NCBI RefSeq assembly: GCF_029223865.1
Contig: NZ_CP119520.1
Location: forward strand, 7,006,001 to 7,070,000
DNA length: 64,000 nucleotides
From: Telluria mixta
GTDB lineage: Bacteria; Pseudomonadota; Gammaproteobacteria; Burkholderiales; Burkholderiaceae_D
Reading direction: 5' to 3'
This document shows, piece by piece, positions 44,130 through 51,671 of the stretch. Under the pieces are notes generated by a model, which did not search any database, had not been told where the DNA came from, and worked only from the letters and a program-made list of their open reading frames with translations. Each line of letters starts with the position of its first letter. Within the stretch, counting starts at the first letter, position 1. The translations under genes were made by a program, and so were the position numbers.

Positions 44130-45230
44130 TCAGGTCCTTTCGGGTTCAGGTTGGGGTTCGTCGGCCGTCACCGCCGGCAGCGCCAGCTCCACGATGAAGC
44201 GGCCGTCGCGCCGGGCCCAGTGCGCGCTCGCCTCATGCCCATGGTCCGCCGCCAGGCGCTGGCGCACGTTGACGAGGCCCAGGCCCGTGCCGCGTGCGCT
44301 GCCTGCGCCGTCGACGCTGTCGGGATCGACGTCGTTCTCCACGCGGATGCGCAGGATCGATCCGGCGCGCGTCGCCTCGATGCGTACGAGGCCCGTCTCG
44401 ATCATCTGGCCGATGCCGTGCTTGATCGCGTTTTCCACGAGCGGCTGCAGCAGCATCGGCGCCAGCAGGCACGCACCGGCGGCGGGATCAATGGCGGCCT
44501 CGAAGCGCAGCCGGTCGCCGTAGCGCACCTGCTCGATGGCGATGAAATGCCGTACGAGTTGCAGTTCCTGGTCGAGCGTCACCTTGCGGTCGGCCCGCAG
44601 GCCCAGCGTGTGGCGGAAGAACTCGGCCAGCTGCACGGTCATGGCGCGCGCAGCCGCCGGATCGAGCGACGTCAGCGCGCTGATCGAGTTCAGGCTGTTG
44701 AACAGGAAGTGCGGATCGACCTGGGCGCGCAGCATCCGCAGTTCGGCGTCCTGGGCCATCAGCTTCATCTCCAGGCGCTGCGTCTCGAGCTGGCGCACGC
44801 GTTCGGTCTCGATCAACAGGTAGTTCACGGCCGCCGCCAGGCCGTACAGGATCAGGCCCAGGCCGAACATCGATGCCAGCACGGGGCCGCTCGCGACGGG
44901 CACGTAAGCGTCCGGCGCGAGCGCGGCCAGGAGACTGTTCCAGACCGCGCCCATGCCGCACCACAGCCCGGAGACACAGGCCGCCGTCATGCCGACGCCG
45001 GCGGCGATGGCGAGCGGACGGCGCCGTCCCAGCGGGTACGCGCGGCACACGTAGTAAGCGGAAAAGCCCGCCGCGTACGCGTACCAGAGCGCCAGCGGTA
45101 CGGCGAACAGCACGCTCGCGCCCCAGCCCGCGCCGCTGACGGCCAGCATGGCCGCCAGCAGCAGGCCCAGCATCAGCCAGGCCAGCAGATAGAGCGCCGT
45201 CGCGCGCCAGCTCGCGAAGATGCCGTGCAC
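44130..45230 (-). CDS. LytS-family sensor histidine kinase
   Basis: Sensor kinase of 366 residues, partner of the LytTR regulator. Five or six transmembrane helices fill residues 5-160 with little extracellular loop. The His_kinase domain has AQVDPHFLFNSLNSISAL with the phosphorylated histidine, and a GHKL ATPase domain follows with LQPLVENAIKHGIG (N box) and GTGLGLVNVRQRL (G box). The small loops suggest that it senses something in the membrane, perhaps through the two LiaF/DUF5668-like proteins encoded just upstream. Confidence 0.93.
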   Translation of the reverse strand: MHGIFASWRATALYLLAWLMLGLLLAAMLAVSGAGWGASVLFAVPLALWYAYAAGFSAYYVCRAYPLGRRRPLAIAAGVGMTAACVSGLWCGMGAVWNSLLAALAPDAYVPVASGPVLASMFGLGLILYGLAAAVNYLLIETERVRQLETQRLEMKLMAQDAELRMLRAQVDPHFLFNSLNSISALTSLDPAAARAMTVQLAEFFRHTLGLRADRKVTLDQELQLVRHFIAIEQVRYGDRLRFEAAIDPAAGACLLAPMLLQPLVENAIKHGIGQMIETGLVRIEATRAGSILRIRVENDVDPDSVDGAGSARGTGLGLVNVRQRLAADHGHEASAHWARRDGRFIVELALPAVTADEPQPEPERT

Positions 45231-45241
45231 TGGCCGCGCCC

Positions 45242-45940
45242 TTAGTTACGCACTTCCACGCCGCCCATGATGGCGTAGCCGGAGATGACGAGGCGCTTGC
45301 TGGCGTCGGGCGGCCGGGACGTCTTCTCTGCGAAGCCGCCCATTACGGGCGTGCCGTTCAGGACGACGGTCCAGTCGGGCGGCACCTTGATGTTGATGCC
45401 GCCCCAGACCGTGAAGACGTTGATCACGGCTTCCTTGACGATGGACGCATCGCGCAGGTCGAGTGCGCAGCCGCCCATCACGGCCGTGATCTCGCCGCCG
45501 CGGAAGTCCTGCGCGCTGACGCGGCGCTCGAAGCCGCCCAGTACGGCGACGATGTCGACGACGTTGTCGGGGCTCGTGCCCGCGGCGACGTCTTCGCGCG
45601 CCACCCGCCCCGGGCCCAGCGACCGGTACAGCACGAGTCCGCCGAGTGCGATCATCACGAGCGGCCACAGCGTGCCCCAGCTGATGTAAAAATACCCCAT
45701 GCGGCCGACGATCATCAGCACACCCACCGCGATCAGCACGCCGCCCATGTAGTTGCCGCTGCGCGCACCGTTGCCGAACAGCGCGGCACAGCCGGCCACG
45801 ATGAAGGCAAGCGGCCAGAAACCGATCGCGTGGCGGAAGTTCAGGATGTCGAGGTTATCGAGCAGGAACAGGACGCCCATGCCCACGACGAGCAGGCCCA
45901 GCACGACCTGGCTCGACGCGCGGTTCGTATTATTTTCCAT
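45242..45940 (-). CDS. LiaF-like membrane protein (DUF5668 plus cell-wall-active antibiotic response C-domain)
   Basis: A 232-residue protein with four transmembrane helices (about residues 12-30, 38-55, 63-78, 85-105) and a C-terminal beta-rich domain. That domain has repeated glycine turns (VAVLGGFERRV, TAVMGGCALDL, VWGGINIKVP, TPVMGGFAEK, YAIMGGVEVRN). This layout resembles LiaF and its DUF2154-type C-domain, which in Firmicutes inhibits a kinase until cell-wall stress. Here the kinase is LytS type and starts 11 bp downstream. The ATG at 45940 overlaps the preceding gene by 11 bp. A sensor-control role is inferred from context. Confidence 0.82.
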   Translation of the reverse strand: MENNTNRASSQVVLGLLVVGMGVLFLLDNLDILNFRHAIGFWPLAFIVAGCAALFGNGARSGNYMGGVLIAVGVLMIVGRMGYFYISWGTLWPLVMIALGGLVLYRSLGPGRVAREDVAAGTSPDNVVDIVAVLGGFERRVSAQDFRGGEITAVMGGCALDLRDASIVKEAVINVFTVWGGINIKVPPDWTVVLNGTPVMGGFAEKTSRPPDASKRLVISGYAIMGGVEVRN

Positions 45941-46304
45941 GGCCGTCGCCTCCCTTCTGGCCGAAGCGGCGCTCGGCGATCGGCCGGATCGCCATCGTGA
46001 TGCCGCTGATGATGATGAACAGGGGCCAGCTGTTGCCGAACGTGAGGCCCCACAGGCCTTCCAGCACGGCGAACAGCCACAGGCCGATGAACACGGTCCA
46101 CAGGCCATTGGAGAATTCGCGGGCGCTCGGGTAGCCGATGGTCTGGTTGATGCCCACGACGACCAGCAGCAGCGGCGCATAATGCCACAGCGAGCGGATG
46201 TCGAACACATCCATCTGGTCCAGCAGGAAGGCCACGCCCAGCCCCACCAGGACCAGGCCCCACAACACCTGGCGCCGCAGGTGGTAGGAAGCTTCGCTAT
46301 TCAT
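45930..46304 (-). CDS. DUF5668-like small membrane protein
   Basis: A 124-residue membrane protein with four predicted helices, the first starting VLWGLVLVGLGVAFLLDQMD. This matches the start of the transmembrane part of the next gene (VVLGLLVVGMGVLFLLDNLD), so the two are related by duplication; this one lacks the C-terminal beta domain. A GGAGG site lies before the ATG at 46304. It is the first gene of the operon with the LiaF-like protein, LytS kinase and LytTR regulator. The helix pattern LDxxD-x-F(R/D) after helix 1 is kept in both. Confidence 0.82.
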   Translation of the reverse strand: MNSEASYHLRRQVLWGLVLVGLGVAFLLDQMDVFDIRSLWHYAPLLLVVVGINQTIGYPSAREFSNGLWTVFIGLWLFAVLEGLWGLTFGNSWPLFIIISGITMAIRPIAERRFGQKGGDGHGK

Positions 46305-46420
46305 GTTTCCTCCGTTGTGATCGAATGTCGACACGATAACGGAGACCGCCGTCCGAGTGGAAGCGCTTTTCGGCCAATGGCGGCGCGGTGCCGGTGAATG
46401 GCGACGTGAACGGCGAATAG

Positions 46421-46453
46421 CAAAGGGCCCGCCATGTCGCCATGGCGGGCCCT
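46421..46453 (-). terminator. Terminator after the 54-residue gene
   Basis: A perfect 13-bp stem (46424-46436 with 46441-46453) closes a four-base loop. On the minus strand it ends in CCCTTTGCTATT, a modest T-run. It starts 16 bp after the stop of the small gene. Confidence 0.7.
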
Positions 46454-46468
46454 CGGAAAGCGGATGGA

Positions 46469-46633
46469 TCAGGCGGCGGCTTGTGGACGCTGCCCCTTCT
46501 GCTGGTTGCGGTACTTGGCGCGGGCAGCGGCAATCTTGAGGGCTTCGCGCGCGACGTTCATCTTGTGGATTTCCTCGCGCTCTTTCTTGCCCCGGTGCTG
46601 GGCGACGTGTTTGCTGCCGATCTTGGCGGTCAT
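46469..46633 (-). CDS. Small basic protein, 54 residues
   Basis: A short gene with an AGGAG ribosome-binding site before the ATG at 46633 and a strong hairpin after the stop. The product is rich in Lys, Arg, Ala and Gln (MTAKIGSKHVAQHRGKKERE at the N-terminus, AARAKYRNQQKGQ later), with no membrane segment. It is probably helical and could bind nucleic acid, but no family is recognised. The signals on both sides and codon use like the neighbours argue that it is real. Its start is 34 bp after the stop of the next small gene upstream. Confidence 0.68.
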   Translation of the reverse strand: MTAKIGSKHVAQHRGKKEREEIHKMNVAREALKIAAARAKYRNQQKGQRPQAAA

Positions 46634-46667
46634 GATGCTTCTCCTGTTCGGTGACGGTGAAACTGGT

Positions 46668-46835
46668 TCAGGAACGGGAGGCGCCGATCCGGTCGTCCGA
46701 CGGCATCAGCATGCCCCACCCCAGCTGGCGCCGGATTTCTTCCGGCGTCGGCGGCGGTTTCGTGTCTTTCGAACGCCGCTCGAGGTACTCGCGCACGAGA
46801 TGCTTGGGGGGGTGATTCGTCGTCGTCGTGGTCAT
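46668..46835 (-). CDS. Small hydrophilic protein, 55 residues
   Basis: A short gene with GGAGG upstream of the ATG at 46835. The product begins MTTTTTNHPPKHLVREYLER and continues with a proline-rich turn (KPPPTPEEIRRQLGWGML). The PTPEEIRRQLGW segment looks like a helix preceded by a cap. No family recognised. It is followed 34 bp later by the 54-residue gene and may be cotranscribed. A stable hairpin sits in its leader. Confidence 0.62.
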   Translation of the reverse strand: MTTTTTNHPPKHLVREYLERRSKDTKPPPTPEEIRRQLGWGMLMPSDDRIGASRS

Positions 46836-46853
46836 GGCAACCTCCGCTCCGTT

Positions 46854-46880
46854 GAAGCCGGCGCGCCTGGCGCCGGCTTC
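46854..46880 (-). other. Leader hairpin upstream of the 55-residue gene
   Basis: A perfect 10-bp GC-rich stem (46854-46863 with 46871-46880) with a 7-base loop lies about 19 bases before the start codon, next to the ribosome-binding site. It might affect translation or be a transcription pause site. The 46836-47130 interval holds this, the receptor terminator and no gene. Confidence 0.45.
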
Positions 46881-47087
46881 GAAATTGGTGCCGATCCTCG
46901 AGGCGACCGGCTGACCTGTCGAGGTGGTTGGCCGCCTGCGGAAGATCGCTGGTGCCTCACTCGACGCCTCTATCGTAACGAGTCCGCCGGGGTCGCAACC
47001 GTTAGTTGCCGCACACTGTACGTCCCCATGAGTTCCAGTCCTACAGACCACCTTCAAACAGGCCTACGTGACGTCGAAAAATGCAAT

Positions 47088-47111
47088 AAAAAAGGGGGCC
47101 GCAGCCCCCTT
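47088..47111 (-). terminator. Rho-independent terminator after the TonB-dependent receptor
   Basis: An 8-bp stem with five G-C pairs in a row (47092-47099 with 47104-47111) is followed on the minus strand by TTTTTTATT. It begins about 20 bp after the receptor stop. Confidence 0.85.
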
Positions 47112-47130
47112 AAGCTTGCCGACGATGACG

Positions 47131-50079
47131 TCAGAATCGATATTTCAGATTCACGTAGAACTGGCGGCCGCTGACGTCCAGCTTCTGCTGTTCTTCCTCG
47201 CTGTAACGGTAGTACGCGCGCTTCACGTTGGTCAGGTTCGTCGCGTCGAACGTGAGCAGCAGGTTCGACGCGAGGTTGACACTGGCGTTGAAGGCGAGCG
47301 TCGTCACCGGCGCGGCCATCGTGGGCGCAGTCGGCATCAGGACGCCGTTGACGCTGTACAGCCCCTGGCTGTTGGCCGTCGGCGCCGGCGCCGTGGAGCT
47401 GTTCACGTACTCGCTGCGGTAGTTCGCGACGAGGCGCAGCGACACCTTGTCGTTCTCGAAATAGCCGCCCAGGTTCGCCGCCCATTCCGACGCGCCGACC
47501 ATCGGCCGGCCGTCGTCGACCTTCGTGTGGGCGCGGCTGATGTTGCTGGTGAAGCCGAAGCCCGTCGTGCCGAACGGCTGCTCGTACGACAGCTCGAGGC
47601 CCGCGATATGGGCGCCCTGCTGCTCCGACGTCTGGACCGTGTACGTCTTCATCGCCTGCGCCGCCGAATCCCACAGGTCGATCGTCGCGCCGCCGGTGGT
47701 GCCGGTCTTCGCATAGCCCTGGATGCGCGAGTAGAATAGGTCCACGCCGACCATCGACCGGCGCGCGAAGTACCAGGCCCACGACGCATCCAGGTTGTCC
47801 GACGTGAGCGGCTTGATGCCGGGGTTCGGTCCCGTCACGCGGCAGCCCTGCGCATCGCAGGTCGGCGAGCCGAAGCCGGCGCCGAGCAGGTTGTAGTTCT
47901 GGCGGCCCACCGTGCGGCTCGCGCCGAAGCGCAGGATCTGGTCCTTCGTCAGCTCGTAGCGCACGTTCATGCTGGGCAGCCAGTTGTTGAAGCGGCGGTC
48001 CGTCTTGATGAAGTAGTAGGTGTTGCCCGTGTTGTTCTTGAAGGGTTCGTTGTCGTAGACCGGCTGCAGGTCGCCCGACGTCGTGATCGCATCCGGATAG
48101 GCCGCGCACGGAATCGCCGGCTGGCCGGGCGCGGCGCGCAGGCACACGCCGGCCGGGATCGGCGTCGGGATGTCGGCGTTGATGCGGGTCTGCACGAAGC
48201 GCAAGCCGACGTTGCCGGACCAGCGCTCGCCTTCCAGGTTGGCCATCACATAGGCCGCGCCCTGGCGTTCGCGCATGTGCAGCTCGGTCCCGACCCGGCG
48301 CTCGTACTGGTCGCTCGTCGCCTTCGTCGCGCCCTGGAAGTACGCCATCAGCACGGCCGGGTCGAACGTGTAGCCCGTGTTGTCCCAGCCGGCCGGGCCG
48401 TCGAGACCCGCGCCGAAGTCGGACGGCCACGGGATCGTGCCGGTCGGCGCACCGATCGTGATGTCGCGGTTGTGATAGGCCGGGTAGCGGCGCGCGCTGT
48501 CGCGGTGGTGGTCGGCGTAGCGCACGCCGCCTTCGACCGACTGGATCCAGCCCTTGTCGACGCGCCATTCGCCGTCGACCTGGCCGCTCGTCTCGCGGTC
48601 CGTCGTTTTCAGGCCCGAGATCGTGCGCACCACGAGCTGGTCCGGTTTGACGCCGGTGCCGTAGTACTTCACATATGGCGCGTTGTCGACGCCGCCCAGC
48701 GCATACGACACGCCCGTGCCGAAGCTGGCGTACGTCAGGCCCTGGTCGTAGTCCGTCTTGCCGACGCCGCGCGTCGTCGACAGCAGCGTCTTCAGGGTCA
48801 GGTCGGGGTTCACGCGCCACTTGCCGTCCAGGTCGAGGAAGGAGCTGGTGGCGCGCGCGCCCTGGCGATAAAAGCCTTCCGAGTTGCCGATGTACTGGGG
48901 CGGCGTCCCGTCGGCGAACATGATGTCGGCGCTTTTCAGCACGCGCAGCTGGTCGCCGTACATCGTCGTCTCGGTGACGATGACAGGATTGCGGATCGAT
49001 GCGAACACCTGCTGGCCCTGGGCGCCCACCGTGTTCGGCGCGGTCGCGCCGGTGGCACCGTCGGCCAGCGACGCTTTACCGAGCAGCATGCTGTACATGG
49101 CGCCGGCCTTCAGGCGGCCATAGTTCGGCGCCTTCAGCGTGGACGTGAAGCCCGTCACGGTGACGTCGACGTCCTGGTTCGGCTTGAACTCCAGCGAGAA
49201 CATGCCGCCCTTGCGGTCGCGCACGCCCTCGACGAATTCCGTGCTCATCGAACCCGGCAGGCGCACGCCGTTCAGGTCCGCGGCCTTGTAGCCGCTGCCG
49301 GCCAGCGACGCATCCGTGATGCCCTTCATGGTGGTCGTGTTGATGACGTCCCACCCGCTGCTCGTGCCGTACGCGAGGCGCGACGCGGAGTCGCGGCGGA
49401 TGTAGCGCTTCTCCGCGAAGCCTTGCAGGATGAAGCCGAACGTGCCCGCCTCGTTCTTCCAGTTGACGGAGGCGTTCAGGTCCGGCGCCGTCTTGCCCGG
49501 CAGGGTCGCGTAGCTGGCGCCGACGCTGGCCACGCCCGACAGGCGCTCCTTCTGCGCCAGGGGTTTGCGCGTCGTGACGTTGATGGTGCCCGCGAGGCCG
49601 CCATCGACGATGTTCGCCTGCGACGTTTTATAGACGATGGCCTGGTTCAGCACCGACGACGGCATCAAGGACAGGCTCGTGGAGCGGCTGCTCGATGCCT
49701 GGTCGGCGATGTACCAGTCGCCGCTGCTCACCGCGTGGCCGTTGAACACGATCAGCGACATGTCGGGATTGGTGCCGCGCATCGCCACCTTCTCCGCTTC
49801 GTCGTAGTCGGTGCGAACCGCGACGCCGGGCAGGCGCTGCAGCGAATCGGCCAGGTTCTTGTCCGGCATCTTGCCCACGTCCTCGGCCGTGATCACTTCG
49901 ACGTTGGCGGTAGCGTCGCGCTTGACGGCCAGCGACTTCGCCATCGATGCACGGATGCCCGTCACTTCGACCGTCTGCATCTGCGTGCTGCCTGCATCGT
50001 TCTGGGCCAGCGCGGGCGTGCCTGCCACGCCCAGCCATGCCAATGCGACAGCGGCCGCGAGCGGCTTCTGCTTCAACAT
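47131..50079 (-). CDS. TonB-dependent receptor (Caulobacter/Xanthomonas carbohydrate type)
   Basis: Outer-membrane active transporter of 982 residues. A signal peptide (to about residue 25, PALAQ) is followed by VEVTGIRASMAKSLAVKRDA, a plug domain with MPDKNLADSLQRLPGVAV, and a 22-strand barrel ending in YVNLKYRF. The GIR-SL-K start is typical of the large family often tied to plant sugar uptake. No partner transporter, SusD-like protein, hydrolase or sigma/anti-sigma pair lies beside it, so the substrate is unknown. The ATG at 50079 has GAGGAGAG in front and is preferred to one seven codons earlier. Confidence 0.93.
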   Translation of the reverse strand: MLKQKPLAAAVALAWLGVAGTPALAQNDAGSTQMQTVEVTGIRASMAKSLAVKRDATANVEVITAEDVGKMPDKNLADSLQRLPGVAVRTDYDEAEKVAMRGTNPDMSLIVFNGHAVSSGDWYIADQASSSRSTSLSLMPSSVLNQAIVYKTSQANIVDGGLAGTINVTTRKPLAQKERLSGVASVGASYATLPGKTAPDLNASVNWKNEAGTFGFILQGFAEKRYIRRDSASRLAYGTSSGWDVINTTTMKGITDASLAGSGYKAADLNGVRLPGSMSTEFVEGVRDRKGGMFSLEFKPNQDVDVTVTGFTSTLKAPNYGRLKAGAMYSMLLGKASLADGATGATAPNTVGAQGQQVFASIRNPVIVTETTMYGDQLRVLKSADIMFADGTPPQYIGNSEGFYRQGARATSSFLDLDGKWRVNPDLTLKTLLSTTRGVGKTDYDQGLTYASFGTGVSYALGGVDNAPYVKYYGTGVKPDQLVVRTISGLKTTDRETSGQVDGEWRVDKGWIQSVEGGVRYADHHRDSARRYPAYHNRDITIGAPTGTIPWPSDFGAGLDGPAGWDNTGYTFDPAVLMAYFQGATKATSDQYERRVGTELHMRERQGAAYVMANLEGERWSGNVGLRFVQTRINADIPTPIPAGVCLRAAPGQPAIPCAAYPDAITTSGDLQPVYDNEPFKNNTGNTYYFIKTDRRFNNWLPSMNVRYELTKDQILRFGASRTVGRQNYNLLGAGFGSPTCDAQGCRVTGPNPGIKPLTSDNLDASWAWYFARRSMVGVDLFYSRIQGYAKTGTTGGATIDLWDSAAQAMKTYTVQTSEQQGAHIAGLELSYEQPFGTTGFGFTSNISRAHTKVDDGRPMVGASEWAANLGGYFENDKVSLRLVANYRSEYVNSSTAPAPTANSQGLYSVNGVLMPTAPTMAAPVTTLAFNASVNLASNLLLTFDATNLTNVKRAYYRYSEEEQQKLDVSGRQFYVNLKYRF

Positions 50080-50274
50080 TTCTCTCTCCTCTGTTGTCAT
50101 CGTCGGGACCGGTGTTTCCCGGTCTCCGCTCAGTATTGACTGATGACACAGCGGTTGGATAATGATTACTGTTGCAGAATGTATAACTTAAAGGAATGCG
50201 TGGCCCGCAAATTTCTTTTTGACGGCACCCGCCGGCCGGGTTAGCGTAGCGTTTTATTCATCGAGATCCTCGCC

Positions 50275-51267
50275 ATGCGTCCTGTCCGCGCGCTGCCCGC
50301 GCTCCTGTTTTCCACGCTCGTTGCCGGCTGCGCGACGCCGCCCGCCGCGCCGGTCGCCGCGCCGGTCGCCGCCGAGGCCAGCACGACCGCGCAAGCCGCC
50401 GCCACGGAGCCGCTCGATACGATCCTGGGCAAGCCGCTGTACCGCATGCATCCCGTCGAAGCAGGCCGCTACATCGCGTGGGCGCACGAGGCCGAACCCG
50501 ACCTGCGCAAGCGCATCGCCGCCATCGGCCGCAAGAACCTCGGCCAGCCGTACCGCCTGAACCTGCTGGGCGAATTCCCGTACCAGGTGCATGACGACCT
50601 GCCGATGTTCAGCCTGGACCACAGCGACTGCGTCGTGTTCGCGGAGCACACGTATGCGATGGCCCTGTCGCAGTCATGGGAAGAATTCTTCTGGATGCTG
50701 CAGCGCATCCGCTACCGCGACGGCATCGTCGGCGTGGCCACGCGCAACCACTACACGGAGATGGACTGGAACGTGGCGAACCGCTGGCTCGTCACGGACA
50801 TCAGCGCCGACCTGGCGGGCGCCGACGGCCCCGCGTACACGATGACGATCGACCGTGCCCGCTTCCTCAAGACGCGCCATCACACTGACGCCAGCATCCC
50901 CGTCGAGACGAGCCGCCAGGCGTACGTGCCGAAAGAGCGCGTGGCGGCCATCGCGAGCCAGCTGCGCGAAGGCGATCTCGTCAACGTGATCTCGACGCGC
51001 GACGGCCAGTACTGGGCCTCGCACGTGGGCCTCGTCGTGCTCGGGCCCGACGGCGAGCGCCACTTCCTCCACTCCTCCGAGCCGCAGGTGCGCGAGGAAA
51101 CCTTCGAGTCCTATATCGCCCGCGCCGCCGCACGCGAGGAACGCAACCGCCAGGCAGGCAAGAACGGCCAGGTGCTCGCCGGCTTCAAGTTCCTGCGCCT
51201 GAACGACGACATCGTGGTGCCGCCGATGGCACCGCAGCCCCGACCGGGCCATCCGGCCGGCGCCTGA
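50275..51267 (+). CDS. DUF1460 N-acetylmuramoyl-L-alanine amidase-like lipoprotein
   Basis: Predicted cell-wall amidase or peptidase, 330 residues. The N-terminus is a lipoprotein signal (LVAGC, lipidation at C19) with an Ala/Pro-rich linker. The DUF1460 domain, of the NlpC/P60-like papain fold, has the probable nucleophile C119 in DHSDCVVFAE and the probable histidine H250 in YWASHVGLVV. The protein thus faces the periplasm. It stands alone between the divergent TonB receptor and a strong terminator; the substrate is inferred from the family. Confidence 0.83.
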   Translation: MRPVRALPALLFSTLVAGCATPPAAPVAAPVAAEASTTAQAAATEPLDTILGKPLYRMHPVEAGRYIAWAHEAEPDLRKRIAAIGRKNLGQPYRLNLLGEFPYQVHDDLPMFSLDHSDCVVFAEHTYAMALSQSWEEFFWMLQRIRYRDGIVGVATRNHYTEMDWNVANRWLVTDISADLAGADGPAYTMTIDRARFLKTRHHTDASIPVETSRQAYVPKERVAAIASQLREGDLVNVISTRDGQYWASHVGLVVLGPDGERHFLHSSEPQVREETFESYIARAAAREERNRQAGKNGQVLAGFKFLRLNDDIVVPPMAPQPRPGHPAGA

Positions 51268-51276
51268 GACTCGCGC

Positions 51277-51312
51277 CCCGTCGATCCCATCGCACCCGAT
51301 GGGATCGACGGG
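51277..51312 (+). terminator. Terminator after the DUF1460 gene
   Basis: A perfect 16-bp stem (51277-51292 with 51297-51312) with a CACC loop begins 10 bp after the stop codon. The downstream run is mixed pyrimidine (CCTTCCTTTC), so it is strong as a structure but not a textbook intrinsic terminator. Confidence 0.7.
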
Positions 51313-51359
51313 CGCCGCCTTCCTTTCATCGCCTCCGCTCCACTGCTGCGCCGCGTCGT

Positions 51360-51671
51360 ATGCGCGGCGCCACATCGCTTTTCCAATCGTTCCCATTTCA
51401 ATTAAAAATTAATCATGGAAATATATTCCTACGGTTAATTTCCAAATATTATCTTTTTGGGATTCCGAAAAGAATTCCCTATAGCCGGTTGAGCATGGTC
51501 AAACCTTTATTAATAGGCGCCGAGATAATAACGAAACTCGCTCAGCAAAATATCCAACAACAATTTATCCGCCAATAAATATAACAACAAAAACTCCTTC
51601 CCCCGGGATACCAGTGCCTGTTTCGCACGTTGGAAGTTTGCATTCATTAACTCACGCGATGCTCCAGAATT
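51360..51671 (+). promoter_or_regulatory. AT-rich leader and candidate promoter of the polysaccharide locus
   Basis: About 310 bp without a gene, strikingly AT-rich against the GC-rich surroundings. TTGGGA (51457-51462) and TATAGC (51480-51485) are 17 bp apart and could be the promoter. The spacer holds an imperfect dyad (GGGATTC and GAATTCCC). The leader from there to the first gene would be about 180 bases. No ops-type antitermination element was recognised. AT-rich leaders like this are common targets for H-NS-like silencers. Confidence 0.5.
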
